Below are positions 24,625 through 33,586 of a stretch of 53,681 bases of DNA, piece by piece. The stretch comes from UMGS973 sp964507795 (GTDB lineage: Bacteria > Bacillota > Clostridia > Peptostreptococcales > Anaerovoracaceae), in NCBI GenBank assembly GCA_964507795.1, contig CAZDQV010000002.1, positions 1 through 53,681 on the forward strand, in the 5' to 3' direction. The notes beneath the pieces are model-generated. The model did no database searches, was not told where the DNA came from, and worked only from the letters and a program-made list of their open reading frames with translations. A program made the position numbers and the translations under genes. Positions within the stretch are counted from its first letter, which is position 1; every line of letters starts with the position of its first letter.

Positions 24625-26262
24625 CTAGTAAATTTCGTAATCTGCCCCTTCTCTTTCAATTTTAGTCGTATTATCCTGTGCAAGCTGAGCATAACAGTGG
24701 GCTTTGCAATAGGCTGTTGCAGCCTTGCTGAAATAAGTAAGTTTGGTCGTGTAATCTTCTTCGCAAACTGCCATATCCGCGTATGATTTACCTTCATAAA
24801 GAGCTGCTCTGGCTGTGTCAAGATCATCGGTTCTATCAGCCTTGTTTTTGTCTGCATTGTCAGTATCACGACCGCCGAGCCATATCTGTTTTTGAGCATA
24901 GCCACAAGCCTGTGAAATTACGGTTTCGATGTCCTCTTCAAGAGTTATTCTCCAGAAGTTGCCTGTAAGATAAGGCATATCAGATGCATATGTATCCCTG
25001 CAACCTTGCATTACATACATAGTCATATCTTCAGGAACAGCTACGGTTCTTGTTGCGCATTTGGTTGCAACCTCTCTGTTTTCAGGGGTCCAGAAACCTG
25101 TGTAATCTTCAAGATCCCAGTTGTCTTCAACCCATATGCCGTTTTCAATTTTTTTGTAACCTAATACCTTACCGTCTTCCCATACATCCTGTTTGTAGTC
25201 TTCATCGATGTAGTATGATGTGCATCCCAGTGCATCTCCAAGAGTATCTACTGTTGCCTTGCCGTCCGCATCCTGAATTATTTTTTCTTCCGTCCAGTAT
25301 CTTGGCAGGTCATCGTCCCAGTATTCTTCTCCGGTATACAGGCTGTCATGCATTTCATCTGTTAGAAATCCGTTGGTTGCTATCAGATAATCATCTTCAT
25401 TAAAATCTCCCGATGTTCTGACTGTGTCTTTTGCCATAGTGTGTTCAACAAGGAAGTTGTTTCCCTCCGTATCCACAACATGAAGGTTTTCTCCACTTCC
25501 CGGCGCTGCCTTTTCGATATACAGATCTTTTGCTTCTTCCGCATTATTGCAAGTCATTATGATTTCAAGAAGCCCAACCTTAGGTGCAACTGCTTTGCCT
25601 GTGTCGCTTTCCTGTGCGTCCTGTCCCTGCGAGCCCATAACTACAAGCCCTTTGTTGTTCAAATAACTGCCGCCTATAAGGCCTGAACCTCCTATAAACG
25701 CATTGCCATCCTCAGGATAGGCAACCACAACAGGTTCATATACAAGTGCTCCAAGCGTCAGGTCATAGTTGGTACCACATATGAGCTTACCGTCTTTTGT
25801 GGCATCTCCCCACATAGAAATTGTGGAGCAGTTTTTTTCAGGCTCTACATAAAACTGTGTATATGCCACAAGTATATCCTCATAGCTTATGCCTGAGGTT
25901 TCAGCCATGCCCTTCCACATAGTCACTACATTCGGAATGCTGTCGTCATAGATTGTTTCATACTCGTCAAGCTCTGCATAGACTTTATTGATATCACCAA
26001 ACTGCTCAATTGCAGCAGCCTTTTTTTGTGTTACGACTCTCTGCAGGGCTTCTTTTGCCTGCTCTCCGTACTGGCGTCCCATATCCTCATAGCTTCCCGA
26101 AAGGAATACTATTTCTTTGGTGCTTGAAGGCGGGTCTGCCGGATCATATGCGTATTCTGTCACTTCCTCACTGCCCGATGTATTCTCTCCGCATGATGTC
26201 AGCGAAAAACACATTGTAAATACAAGAGCCAGTGACAGCATCAGTGTTAATAGTTTTTTCAT
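24625..26262 (-). CDS. C45-family acyltransferase/amidase lipoprotein (paralogue 1)
   Basis: A 545-residue secreted lipoprotein. The signal peptide ends in the lipobox LTSC (Cys24). GSYEDMGRQYGEQAKEAL opens the C45 (acyl-CoA:6-APA acyltransferase-like, Ntn hydrolase) domain; the predicted nucleophile is the Cys of NCSTISMWGDATKDGK, made N-terminal by autocleavage, followed by GTNYD. The DDLPRYWTEEKIIQDADGKA and DWDLEDYTGFWTPENREVAT blocks recur in the paralogues, as does the C-terminal helical region AATAYCKAHCYAQLAQDN. C45 enzymes hydrolyse or transfer acyl groups at amide bonds; the substrate here is unknown. Last gene of a five-gene operon, 15 bp after paralogue 2. Confidence 0.85.
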   Translation of the reverse strand: MKKLLTLMLSLALVFTMCFSLTSCGENTSGSEEVTEYAYDPADPPSSTKEIVFLSGSYEDMGRQYGEQAKEALQRVVTQKKAAAIEQFGDINKVYAELDEYETIYDDSIPNVVTMWKGMAETSGISYEDILVAYTQFYVEPEKNCSTISMWGDATKDGKLICGTNYDLTLGALVYEPVVVAYPEDGNAFIGGSGLIGGSYLNNKGLVVMGSQGQDAQESDTGKAVAPKVGLLEIIMTCNNAEEAKDLYIEKAAPGSGENLHVVDTEGNNFLVEHTMAKDTVRTSGDFNEDDYLIATNGFLTDEMHDSLYTGEEYWDDDLPRYWTEEKIIQDADGKATVDTLGDALGCTSYYIDEDYKQDVWEDGKVLGYKKIENGIWVEDNWDLEDYTGFWTPENREVATKCATRTVAVPEDMTMYVMQGCRDTYASDMPYLTGNFWRITLEEDIETVISQACGYAQKQIWLGGRDTDNADKNKADRTDDLDTARAALYEGKSYADMAVCEEDYTTKLTYFSKAATAYCKAHCYAQLAQDNTTKIEREGADYEIY

Positions 26263-26277
26263 AATCTCACTCCTTTA

Positions 26278-27936
26278 TTAATATACCTCGTAATCTGATC
26301 CTTCTCTGATGAGTTTTGTAGAGTTGTCCTGAGCTTTTTGTGCATAGCACTGAGCCTTGCCATACTCGGTTGCTGCTTTTGCCATATACATAAGCTGCTC
26401 GTTTCTGTCACTTGTGCATCCTGCCAGATCAGCATAAGTGTTTCCCTGAAGTAACGCTGATTTTGCAGTTTTGAGGTCTTCTTCTCTGTCAGATGTATCT
26501 TTGCCTTTTTCTATGGCATTATCAACATCTCTTTCACCCAGATAAAGCTGTATCTGTGCATACTGTTTAGCTCCCAGAGTCATTGCATCAAAATCTTCAC
26601 CAAGAGTAAGCCTCCAGAAGTTGCCTGTTCCCTCAGGCAGCACTGAAATATTGGTATCTCTGGAACCGCTCATTACGTACATATTCATATTGCCTGGATC
26701 CATAACCGCTCTCTGCACACACTTGGTTCCGGCTTCTCTGTTTTCAGGTGTCCAAAAGCCTGTATAGTCCTCAATATCCCATACATCTTCTTCCCATACA
26801 CCGTTTTTCATTTCCATGTATCCAATGCAATTGCCTTTTTCCCATACTTCTGTTATCCAGTCAGGATTGATATAGTATGAATTGCATCCCAGCGCATTAT
26901 TGATTGTATCAATTGTGGCCTTGCCGTCTGCATCCTGAATTATTTTTTCCTCTGTCCAGTATCTTGGCATATCATCGTCCCAGAATTCTTCACCTGTAAA
27001 CAGATGATCCCACATTTCATCAATAAGGAAACCATTGGTCGCTATCGTATAATTTCCACTGCCGAAATCCTCATCAGTTCTGACCTCATCCATGCATGCC
27101 GTATGTTCAACTACATATGCATCACCTGCAGTGTCTGATACGTGGAAGTTCTCGCCTGAACCCGGGCCCAGTTTCTCTTCAATATACATATCTTTCGCCT
27201 GAGCTGCAGTATCACATTTCCATGCTGTATACAGCACTCCTGCACAGGTAGGAAGCCCATATCCATAGTCTTCTTCCATGCCCTCCTGACCCTGAGATGC
27301 CATAGCCACAAGTCCTTTTTCATTCATAATCGCATTAGTTATAAAGCCGTCATAGCTGATAAACGAATTTCCTTCATCAGGAATTGCTACAACAGAAGGC
27401 GCATATACCGAGCCGTAGCCGGATCCGTCACTGTTGACTCCCGCTATAAGGCTGTCCGACTTGGATTTATCTCCCCATACAGATATTGTGCTGCAATAGT
27501 TGTCAGCCGGATTATAGCTTATTGCTGAAATCAGGACATGTTCGTATTCAACCTCTGCACCTTCAGCCATGCCCTGCCACAAATCCAGAAGCTCAGGTGC
27601 TCTTTCTTCAATTACACTTGTATATTTGTCAAGGTTTTCAACCACTTTGTCATATGTGCCGTATGTGCTGATTGCACCGGAAAGTCCTGATGCAACGCTT
27701 CTTTGCACTGCATCTTTTGCCTGCTGTCCATATTGCAGGCCCATTTCCTCCCATGTACCTTCAACATATACGATTCCTTTGGTTGCAGGAGGATCAGCTT
27801 CTGCATCAAATGTGAATTCTGCCAGATCTCCTGCGTTTTCGGCTGTAATATCTGAATTACCGCAGCCGGCAAAGCAGGCACAAATTGCAAGGCTCATTCC
27901 CACAGCCAGTATTTTTAACAATTTCTTTTTCATCAT
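26278..27936 (-). CDS. C45-family acyltransferase/amidase lipoprotein (paralogue 2)
   Basis: A 552-residue lipoprotein; the lipobox is FAGC after a hydrophobic signal. C45 features are GTWEEMGLQYGQQAKDAV, the nucleophile Cys in YCSTISVWGDKS, GVNSD, GSGENFHVSD, DMPRYWTEEKIIQDADGKAT and EDYTGFWTPENREAGTK. It is the closest relative of paralogue 1; they share long identical runs through the PRYWTEEKIIQDADG and GFWTPENRE blocks, pointing to a fairly recent duplication. The tail CYAQKAQDNSTKLIREGSDY is common to the set. ATG ATG at the start; the second (27933) sits better from AGGAG. 24 bp downstream of paralogue 3. Confidence 0.85.
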   Translation of the reverse strand: MMKKKLLKILAVGMSLAICACFAGCGNSDITAENAGDLAEFTFDAEADPPATKGIVYVEGTWEEMGLQYGQQAKDAVQRSVASGLSGAISTYGTYDKVVENLDKYTSVIEERAPELLDLWQGMAEGAEVEYEHVLISAISYNPADNYCSTISVWGDKSKSDSLIAGVNSDGSGYGSVYAPSVVAIPDEGNSFISYDGFITNAIMNEKGLVAMASQGQEGMEEDYGYGLPTCAGVLYTAWKCDTAAQAKDMYIEEKLGPGSGENFHVSDTAGDAYVVEHTACMDEVRTDEDFGSGNYTIATNGFLIDEMWDHLFTGEEFWDDDMPRYWTEEKIIQDADGKATIDTINNALGCNSYYINPDWITEVWEKGNCIGYMEMKNGVWEEDVWDIEDYTGFWTPENREAGTKCVQRAVMDPGNMNMYVMSGSRDTNISVLPEGTGNFWRLTLGEDFDAMTLGAKQYAQIQLYLGERDVDNAIEKGKDTSDREEDLKTAKSALLQGNTYADLAGCTSDRNEQLMYMAKAATEYGKAQCYAQKAQDNSTKLIREGSDYEVY

Positions 27937-27960
27937 ATCTCCTTTCCATTCGCAGGGCGG

Positions 27961-29583
27961 TTAGTAATCCCCGCCCTCACGTTCTATGCAATAAGGATCA
28001 TTCTGAGCAAGCTGTGCATAACACTGAGCTTCACAGAATTTACTTGCAGCCTTGGCATAAAGCTGCATCTTAGTGTTTTCATCCTGTGCTATACCTGCAC
28101 GGTATGAATAGTTTTCGCCTGCTATTTCAGCTTTTTTGGCTGTATCAAGATATTCTGTGCGCTGCTCGGTATTTTTTGATGACTGATCAATATCTCTGCC
28201 TCCAAGCCATATCTGCATCATTGCATAATTCTTCGCATTGTATACAGCCTCTTCATAAGTCTCGCAAAGAGTCAAGCTCATATAATTGCCTGTCGCTTCA
28301 GGGTTGCCTGTAACAAGAGTATCTGAGCTCCCGTTGATTATGTACATAGTCATATTTTCCGGATCTGCAATGCCTTTTGTAACTGTCTTGAGATTCGGTT
28401 CTCTGTTTTCAGGTGTGTAATATCCTTCATATTTGTCAAGGTTCCATACGTCCTCATTCCAGCCTGTCTTGAGCTCACTTTCAGGGAACATAGGGTGCCA
28501 GTCTGACTCTTCCCAGTTTTCAGGGATATAGAAGCTGTTGCAGCCTAAGGCATCTGCAAATGTATCTAAATTTGCTTTGCCGTAATCATCAAGAAGCACT
28601 CTTTCTTCAGTCCAGTATCTTGGTCTGTTATCATCCCAGTATTCATCCTCCGAATACAGGCTGTCCTGCATTTCCTCGCACATAAAATCATTGGTTGCTA
28701 TAGTGTAATCTTTCTCACCGAAATCACCTGACTGTCTGACTGCATTCTTAGCTGCCGTATGCTCAACTACATATGAGCCGTTTTTGTCTGCAACGTGGAA
28801 ATTGTCACCGCAACCCGGAGCATAGTCTGAGATATACAGGTCTTTTGCCTGCTCTGCAGTTTCACATTTTGCCGCAAGGAAAGTCATAGGTGAAATTATA
28901 GGTAGTCCGTACCCGTAATCCTCCTCATTTGCAGACTGTCCGCTGGAGCCTGTAAATACGACCCCGTCGCTATTCATTACGATGTTTCCGAAAAATCCGC
29001 AGCTTGCTATGAATGCTTTGCCGCCGTTAGGGTATGCCATTATTGCAGGCAGGAAGTAGCTGTCGCCGCTTTCGGTATCCCAGTTTGCTCCCATCAGGAG
29101 CCTTCCGTCCTCGGTGGCTTTGCCCCATGCCGCCATGGTGCTGCAGAATGCACTGCCATTAAAGCTTGCCATGCCAAGTGCAACTGTTTCAAAGTCAATT
29201 CCGGCTCCCTCCGCAAGTCCCCGGAAAAGCTCAGTAACCTCCGGCGCGTGTTCTTCATAATATGCAAGCTGTTCATCAAGTGCTTTGAGTCCTTCCTCAT
29301 ATGTATGTTCGCTCAGCAGTCCGCTAAGTCCCGATGCCACGCATCGTTTTACAACATCAGGCATCTGCTGTGCATATTGTTTGCCCATTTCCTCCCAGCT
29401 GCCTTTTAATATGACAACGTTTCTTACAGGGTCAGGGGAAGCTTCCATATCATATTCAAGCTGTGCCATAAGTTCTTCTTCAGTCGGAACGCTGCTGCTG
29501 TCTGAACTTCCGCAGGAGCCAAGTGACAGTACAACTGCAAGGCTTGTTGCAACTGCCAGCAGTTTTAACAGTTTCTTTTTCAT
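27961..29583 (-). CDS. C45-family acyltransferase/amidase lipoprotein (paralogue 3)
   Basis: A 540-residue lipoprotein with lipobox LGSC. C45 features are GSWEEMGKQYAQQMPDVV, the nucleophile Cys in FCSTMAAWGKATEDGR, GANWDTESGD, YAPGCGDNFHVAD, RPRYWTEERVLLDDYGKANL and DKYEGYYTPENREPNLK. It is clearly more diverged than paralogues 1 and 2, with an insert before the PENRE block (HPMFPESELKTGWNEDVW). Conservation of the nucleophile and the xNxD motif argues that it is active. 13 bp downstream of paralogue 4. Confidence 0.85.
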   Translation of the reverse strand: MKKKLLKLLAVATSLAVVLSLGSCGSSDSSSVPTEEELMAQLEYDMEASPDPVRNVVILKGSWEEMGKQYAQQMPDVVKRCVASGLSGLLSEHTYEEGLKALDEQLAYYEEHAPEVTELFRGLAEGAGIDFETVALGMASFNGSAFCSTMAAWGKATEDGRLLMGANWDTESGDSYFLPAIMAYPNGGKAFIASCGFFGNIVMNSDGVVFTGSSGQSANEEDYGYGLPIISPMTFLAAKCETAEQAKDLYISDYAPGCGDNFHVADKNGSYVVEHTAAKNAVRQSGDFGEKDYTIATNDFMCEEMQDSLYSEDEYWDDNRPRYWTEERVLLDDYGKANLDTFADALGCNSFYIPENWEESDWHPMFPESELKTGWNEDVWNLDKYEGYYTPENREPNLKTVTKGIADPENMTMYIINGSSDTLVTGNPEATGNYMSLTLCETYEEAVYNAKNYAMMQIWLGGRDIDQSSKNTEQRTEYLDTAKKAEIAGENYSYRAGIAQDENTKMQLYAKAASKFCEAQCYAQLAQNDPYCIEREGGDY

Positions 29584-29596
29584 TTGCTTTTCCCTC

Positions 29597-31549
29597 CTAT
29601 TCTACTGTAGGCTCATATGCGCCGTAATCTTTTTCAAGGGTTGCAGGATCGTCTTGCGCCATTTTGGCATAGCACTGACCCTTTACATATGCGCTCATCG
29701 CCTGTCCATAGTATGATGCTTTTTCGTTTGCATCATCTGACAGATATCCCATGTTTGCCAGATTCTGCGCTGAATATATCAGTTCTTTTGCCTGATTGAG
29801 ATATTCATATCTCTTGGAAGTTTCTTTGACATTGCCCTTGGTCAGGTCTCTTGCAGCAAACCACAGCTGCTCTTCAAGCTCTGCATACATATTCTGAAGC
29901 ATTGCTCTTGCACTGTCACCTCCGTAACCTTCAATGCTTTCCTCATCTGCAAACTGCAATGTCGCAAATGTGCCTGTTGAGTCAGGTATATTCGAAATCG
30001 CTCTGTTGGCGCTGCCTTTGAGCAGATACATTGTCTTGGTATTGCTGTCAAAGATATTGATAAGTCCTGTTTTGTCATCAGGTGTATATGGCTCAGGTGA
30101 CCAATATCCTGTGTCAAGATTCCATGTCCAACCGTCTTTCAGGTTGTTGTGCCAGCCTGTACACCACTCTTTGGCATTTCTTGAATCCGAAAGGCTCATG
30201 GCTTCTCCCCATGCTTCTTCATCATAGGAATCACCATAGTATTCTGATCTTTTAATGCTGCCGTCTTCAAATCCCTCATAGATGTCGCTTGGAACAAATG
30301 TGCCGTAATAGTCATACTCAGGATAGCTGTCAAAATCCCAGCCTTCTTTGATGTAGTACATATAGCTGCTCATAGCCTCTCTGATTGTTTCGACATTGTT
30401 GCCGCCGTTTTCCATGCCTTCCTGCATATATTTTTCGAGAGTCCAGTATCTTACAAGTCCGTCAGGCCACAGTTCATCAAGACCAAGTGATGGATTCAGC
30501 CTCGAAGTAAACTGCATATTTTCGCCCATAAACCAGTTTGCTGCCGCAAGGTAATCTCCTGTTTCATTGTCAACTTTTGCTTCTCCTGCTTTTGTTATCC
30601 CGACGAATTTTTCATCACCGTTTCTTCTGATGTTTCTCTCTGTTCCTGTCAGCTCAAAGTCACAAGCATCACCTGTGGCATCTCCTATGCACACATTGAA
30701 GTCTGTTGTGAACGGCCACCATTCATCCTCCGGAGTTGTTGCTGGATCTCCAAGAACATCTATGGCCTCCTGCGTTGTTGAGCAGTATGCTGCAAGATAC
30801 ATTGTAGGATATATTCCTATACGGTAAACTTCGTCCTCGTTTACGACACTTCCTCCCGGTGACTGTATCTGCAGTCCTTTTTCGTTTGATGCGGAGCCGA
30901 ATACTCCATGTGTTGATATGAATGCATTACCGTTGTCAGGAAACATCACCAGTGTCGGCATGAAGTTCAAATCCCCAAAACCTATGTCTGCTTTCATGGC
31001 GCCTATTACGCCGTCCTCGTCAGTATCTGTGGCATTGCCCCATGCCATTACAGCAGAGCAGTCTCTTTCGTCTTCTCCCTCAACCTGCTGCTCGCCGCTT
31101 TCACCGGGCATAATGCTTGATTCTGCAGAAATGAACAGCATCATTGCATCATTAAAATCCATGCCTGTTGCATCTGCAGTTCCCTGTATCATGTCAACAA
31201 GCCCACCGTCTTTTTCATGGTTGAACCATTTTTTGGCCTGCTCAAGATACGGGTCATAAGCCTCGACTGCCGCATCATAGCTTCCCCACATTTCAACCTG
31301 ACCTGCTACATTGTATGCTGTTGCTGCAATCACCTCATCTTTGTACTGCTCTCCCAGCTGGTATCCCATGTCATACCATGAACCTTTGAGAACTGCAATC
31401 TGCGAAGTGTCCGTAGGTGTCGTTGCTTCCGGGTCGTAATTAAATCTGTCAGTAATACTCCCTGTATCACTACTGTTATTGCCGCAGCCTGTAATGACCA
31501 TTGCCACAATCATTATCATGCTCAGCACAATTAAAATTTTCTTTTTCAT
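29597..31549 (-). CDS. C45-family acyltransferase/amidase lipoprotein (paralogue 4, enlarged)
   Basis: A 650-residue lipoprotein, about 100 residues longer than its three neighbours; lipobox ITGC. C45 features are GSWYDMGYQLGEQYKDEV, the nucleophile Cys in RDCSAVMAWGNATDTDE and GAMKADIGFGDL, in which the xNxD motif of the others is changed. Extra sequence lies between the nucleophile block and the WTLEKYMQEG segment and again near the WYNNLKDG-like region before GYWSPEPYTPDDK. The ATG at 31549, preceded by GAGGAAAAGG, is preferred to an upstream in-frame GTG/ATG at 31579. First C45 gene after the carboxylesterase. Its different acid/amide pocket suggests another substrate. Confidence 0.8.
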   Translation of the reverse strand: MKKKILIVLSMIMIVAMVITGCGNNSSDTGSITDRFNYDPEATTPTDTSQIAVLKGSWYDMGYQLGEQYKDEVIAATAYNVAGQVEMWGSYDAAVEAYDPYLEQAKKWFNHEKDGGLVDMIQGTADATGMDFNDAMMLFISAESSIMPGESGEQQVEGEDERDCSAVMAWGNATDTDEDGVIGAMKADIGFGDLNFMPTLVMFPDNGNAFISTHGVFGSASNEKGLQIQSPGGSVVNEDEVYRIGIYPTMYLAAYCSTTQEAIDVLGDPATTPEDEWWPFTTDFNVCIGDATGDACDFELTGTERNIRRNGDEKFVGITKAGEAKVDNETGDYLAAANWFMGENMQFTSRLNPSLGLDELWPDGLVRYWTLEKYMQEGMENGGNNVETIREAMSSYMYYIKEGWDFDSYPEYDYYGTFVPSDIYEGFEDGSIKRSEYYGDSYDEEAWGEAMSLSDSRNAKEWCTGWHNNLKDGWTWNLDTGYWSPEPYTPDDKTGLINIFDSNTKTMYLLKGSANRAISNIPDSTGTFATLQFADEESIEGYGGDSARAMLQNMYAELEEQLWFAARDLTKGNVKETSKRYEYLNQAKELIYSAQNLANMGYLSDDANEKASYYGQAMSAYVKGQCYAKMAQDDPATLEKDYGAYEPTVE

Positions 31550-31581
31550 TTCCTTTTCCTCAGCCCAGTGGCTTACCATTT

Positions 31582-33261
31582 CTATTTTTCACCATAAGGT
31601 CTTATCTGCTTGAGAATGTTCATTATGTCTCCTCTGTAATCGTTTTCACAATGCCATGTCTCATCAAGACCTACAACCATCGTTGCTTCTGTATCAGTAT
31701 TGAATGCTTCCCATTCAGGAATGTTTTCATTGTTAGGATTGCCTGTCTTTGCAAAATTATATACAGCTGACTGCATCTTGGTTACAAGTTCCATAGGCAC
31801 TTTGTCAGGGTCTCCCGTCTGATTTACATATCCGTCCTCAATGTTGCCGAATTCAAAGTTTACATCCATGGTATGAAGTGCTCTGTTCCAAGGCGAAACT
31901 TCTGCCTCATCTCCCATGTATTCGACTACTTCGTCTTTGTCAGGAGCATATTCCCAGTAATATACGTATACATTGTCATTCCACTCTGACTGTGCTTCTG
32001 CTGCAAGAAGTGCAGGATATGTCGCAGACATATCGTTTACGAGGCTTTGGATTGCCATTACATCGCTCTGTCCGTTTTCCATGGCTTTGGCCATATAGCT
32101 TTCAACCACGCCGTCCTGCATGAAAGGCAGGAGTCTGCCGTAAGTCTTATTGTATTTTTCGTTGCTTGCCTGTAGTGATTCATATTCCGGTTTGTAATCT
32201 GTAACCGCTTCTGCAGGTCCCTTGTCCCAGTCTGTTGAATCCCAGTCCTCTTCTCCGTTAACCGAGCCTATAAACAGGTCAATATCCTTTGCAGAGCCTT
32301 CTCTCAAATCGTCCCACCATGTTTCTGATATTGTATCTCCATCTGCTGCTCTGTTGCCTATTCCGTCTACGTTTTCATTGATTTCAATCATTTTGTCTGA
32401 AATTTCTTCGTCTGTCAGATTTACAAGTTCATCAATCGAGTCAACATCAAGAATTTCAAGCACCTGTTTTGAGTTTTCTTTGAAAAGCTCATCGCTGATG
32501 CAAACCTGATTCTGAACACCGCTGTTCTCGATAACTCTGTTAAAATACTGGTTAGAGTCAGGGTCTGCCATCAGCATCTGTACTGCAGCTCCGCCTGATG
32601 AATGTCCCATGATAGTTATGTTGTCTGTGCTTCCTCCAAAGGCTTCGATGTTTTCATTCACCCATTTGAGTGCCTGTGTCTGGTCAAGCTTTGACAGGTT
32701 CCATGATTTTGCATAATCATCCGTATATCCGTCAAGAGAAGAAAGATCCAAACCTCCCATAATCGAAAGCCTGTAATTCAATGTTACAAATACACAGTCT
32801 TCACCTTCAGGCAGGTTTCTCACAAAGTTAGCACCATGATACAGTGAATCTGTAGTACCGCCCCAGATATAGCTGCCACCATGAATCCATACGATTACCG
32901 GTTTGTCCTTTGTTTCAGTATCCTTGGTCCAGACATTCAGATACAGACAGTCATGCGAACAAGGGTCTGTAGATGCCTCTTCCACTTCATCATAAGGCTG
33001 AATACAGTTAGGACCCCACTCAGTTGCCTGAATCTCATCTGCTTCAGTAGTTGTTACATCTGTTGCAGGCTGATAAGGTGTAAATTCACCATACCTTATT
33101 CCCAGAAACTCCTGAACGCCATCATTGTCCTGCCCTATGTAAGTTCCCGTAGGAGCTGCGGCTGTCGGTGCACCCGAAGAGCTTTCTCCACCGCATCCGC
33201 ACATTGCAATTGCAAAGGACAATGCAAGTACAACAGATAAAATGAGTTTTGCTTTTTTCAT
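31582..33261 (-). CDS. Type-B carboxylesterase lipoprotein
   Basis: A 559-residue secreted alpha/beta hydrolase; signal peptide with lipobox MCGC. Domain markers in order: FLGIRYGEF (52-60), DCLYLNVWTKD, oxyanion hole VIVWIHGGSYIWGG (about 122-135), nucleophile Ser in IMGHSSGGAAVQML, and the catalytic His in WNRALHTMDVNFEFGN. Type-B carboxylesterases split esters of many small molecules. It is the promoter-proximal gene of the operon with four C45 paralogues (the next start is 33 bp away), so one expects related ester/amide substrates at the cell surface. Upstream lies a terminator-like hairpin in a possible leader. Confidence 0.92.
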   Translation of the reverse strand: MKKAKLILSVVLALSFAIAMCGCGGESSSGAPTAAAPTGTYIGQDNDGVQEFLGIRYGEFTPYQPATDVTTTEADEIQATEWGPNCIQPYDEVEEASTDPCSHDCLYLNVWTKDTETKDKPVIVWIHGGSYIWGGTTDSLYHGANFVRNLPEGEDCVFVTLNYRLSIMGGLDLSSLDGYTDDYAKSWNLSKLDQTQALKWVNENIEAFGGSTDNITIMGHSSGGAAVQMLMADPDSNQYFNRVIENSGVQNQVCISDELFKENSKQVLEILDVDSIDELVNLTDEEISDKMIEINENVDGIGNRAADGDTISETWWDDLREGSAKDIDLFIGSVNGEEDWDSTDWDKGPAEAVTDYKPEYESLQASNEKYNKTYGRLLPFMQDGVVESYMAKAMENGQSDVMAIQSLVNDMSATYPALLAAEAQSEWNDNVYVYYWEYAPDKDEVVEYMGDEAEVSPWNRALHTMDVNFEFGNIEDGYVNQTGDPDKVPMELVTKMQSAVYNFAKTGNPNNENIPEWEAFNTDTEATMVVGLDETWHCENDYRGDIMNILKQIRPYGEK

Positions 33262-33495
33262 TTCCTTTTCCTTTCCAACCTATGCCCGGCAATTTGTTCA
33301 ATCAAAAAAGACCAACACAAAACTAATGTCTTGCATCGGTCCTATATAAAGCCAGCCTATAGGTTTTCTTTAATACTACCAACTATATTATATATAACTG
33401 CGTCTGTTGACTCTTCAATGTTACACAATTTTCTGTAAACTGTCAAGGCATTTTCTATATGGATTTCTGTGGTAACCTCCGGCCAAAATGCAATC
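33262..33495. other. Intergenic region upstream of the carboxylesterase operon
   Basis: Holds a hairpin with T run (33304-33341, minus) and, on the minus strand, a short open frame ending at 33357 whose last 40 codons (from EVTTEIHIENALTVYRKL to GSIKENL) look protein-like but match nothing I know. Its 5' part would run through the operator repeats, so it is at best the tail of a lost gene. No good promoter for the carboxylesterase operon was found in the 43 bp between the hairpin and the start codon. Confidence 0.45.
33304..33341 (-). terminator. Hairpin with T run upstream of the carboxylesterase operon
   Basis: On the minus strand GACCGATGCAA pairs with TTGTGTTGGTC (11 pairs including wobbles) across a 10-nt loop and is followed by TTTTTT. 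It lies 43 bp before the carboxylesterase start and 15 bp after the short open frame ending at 33357: either the terminator of a lost gene or a leader attenuator. Confidence 0.55.
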
Positions 33496-33574
33496 CTAAA
33501 ATATTTTAGCCGGAAAAATTGACATATGCCAAAGTTTCGGCTAAAATATAAATGCATGATATTTTAGCCGAAAC
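33496..33574 (+). promoter_or_regulatory. Operator array: 14-bp palindrome plus 16-bp-arm inverted repeat
   Basis: Three copies of one half-site. CTAAAATATTTTAG (33496-33509) is a palindrome that continues into ATATTTTAGCCGGAAA (33501-33516). Then GTTTCGGCTAAAATAT (33534-33549) and ATATTTTAGCCGAAAC (33559-33574) form a perfect inverted repeat around a 9-bp spacer. The array covers the promoter -10 box and reaches the ribosome binding site of the ATPase gene at 33587, so binding would block transcription and the RNA could also hide the start site. Confidence 0.8.
33519..33547 (+). promoter_or_regulatory. Promoter of the first DUF4143 ATPase
   Basis: TTGACA (33519-33524), 17 bp, TAAAAT (33542-33547). 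The -10 box lies inside the left arm of the inverted repeat, a direct sign of repression at this site. Confidence 0.75.
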
Positions 33575-33586
33575 GAGGTGAAAGCA

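Noticed and set aside
33357..33557. 66-codon open frame on the minus strand
   Set aside because: Its first part runs through the operator repeats and has no ribosome binding site. The last 40 codons look protein-like, so it may be the tail of a lost gene, but I recognise no family and did not call it.
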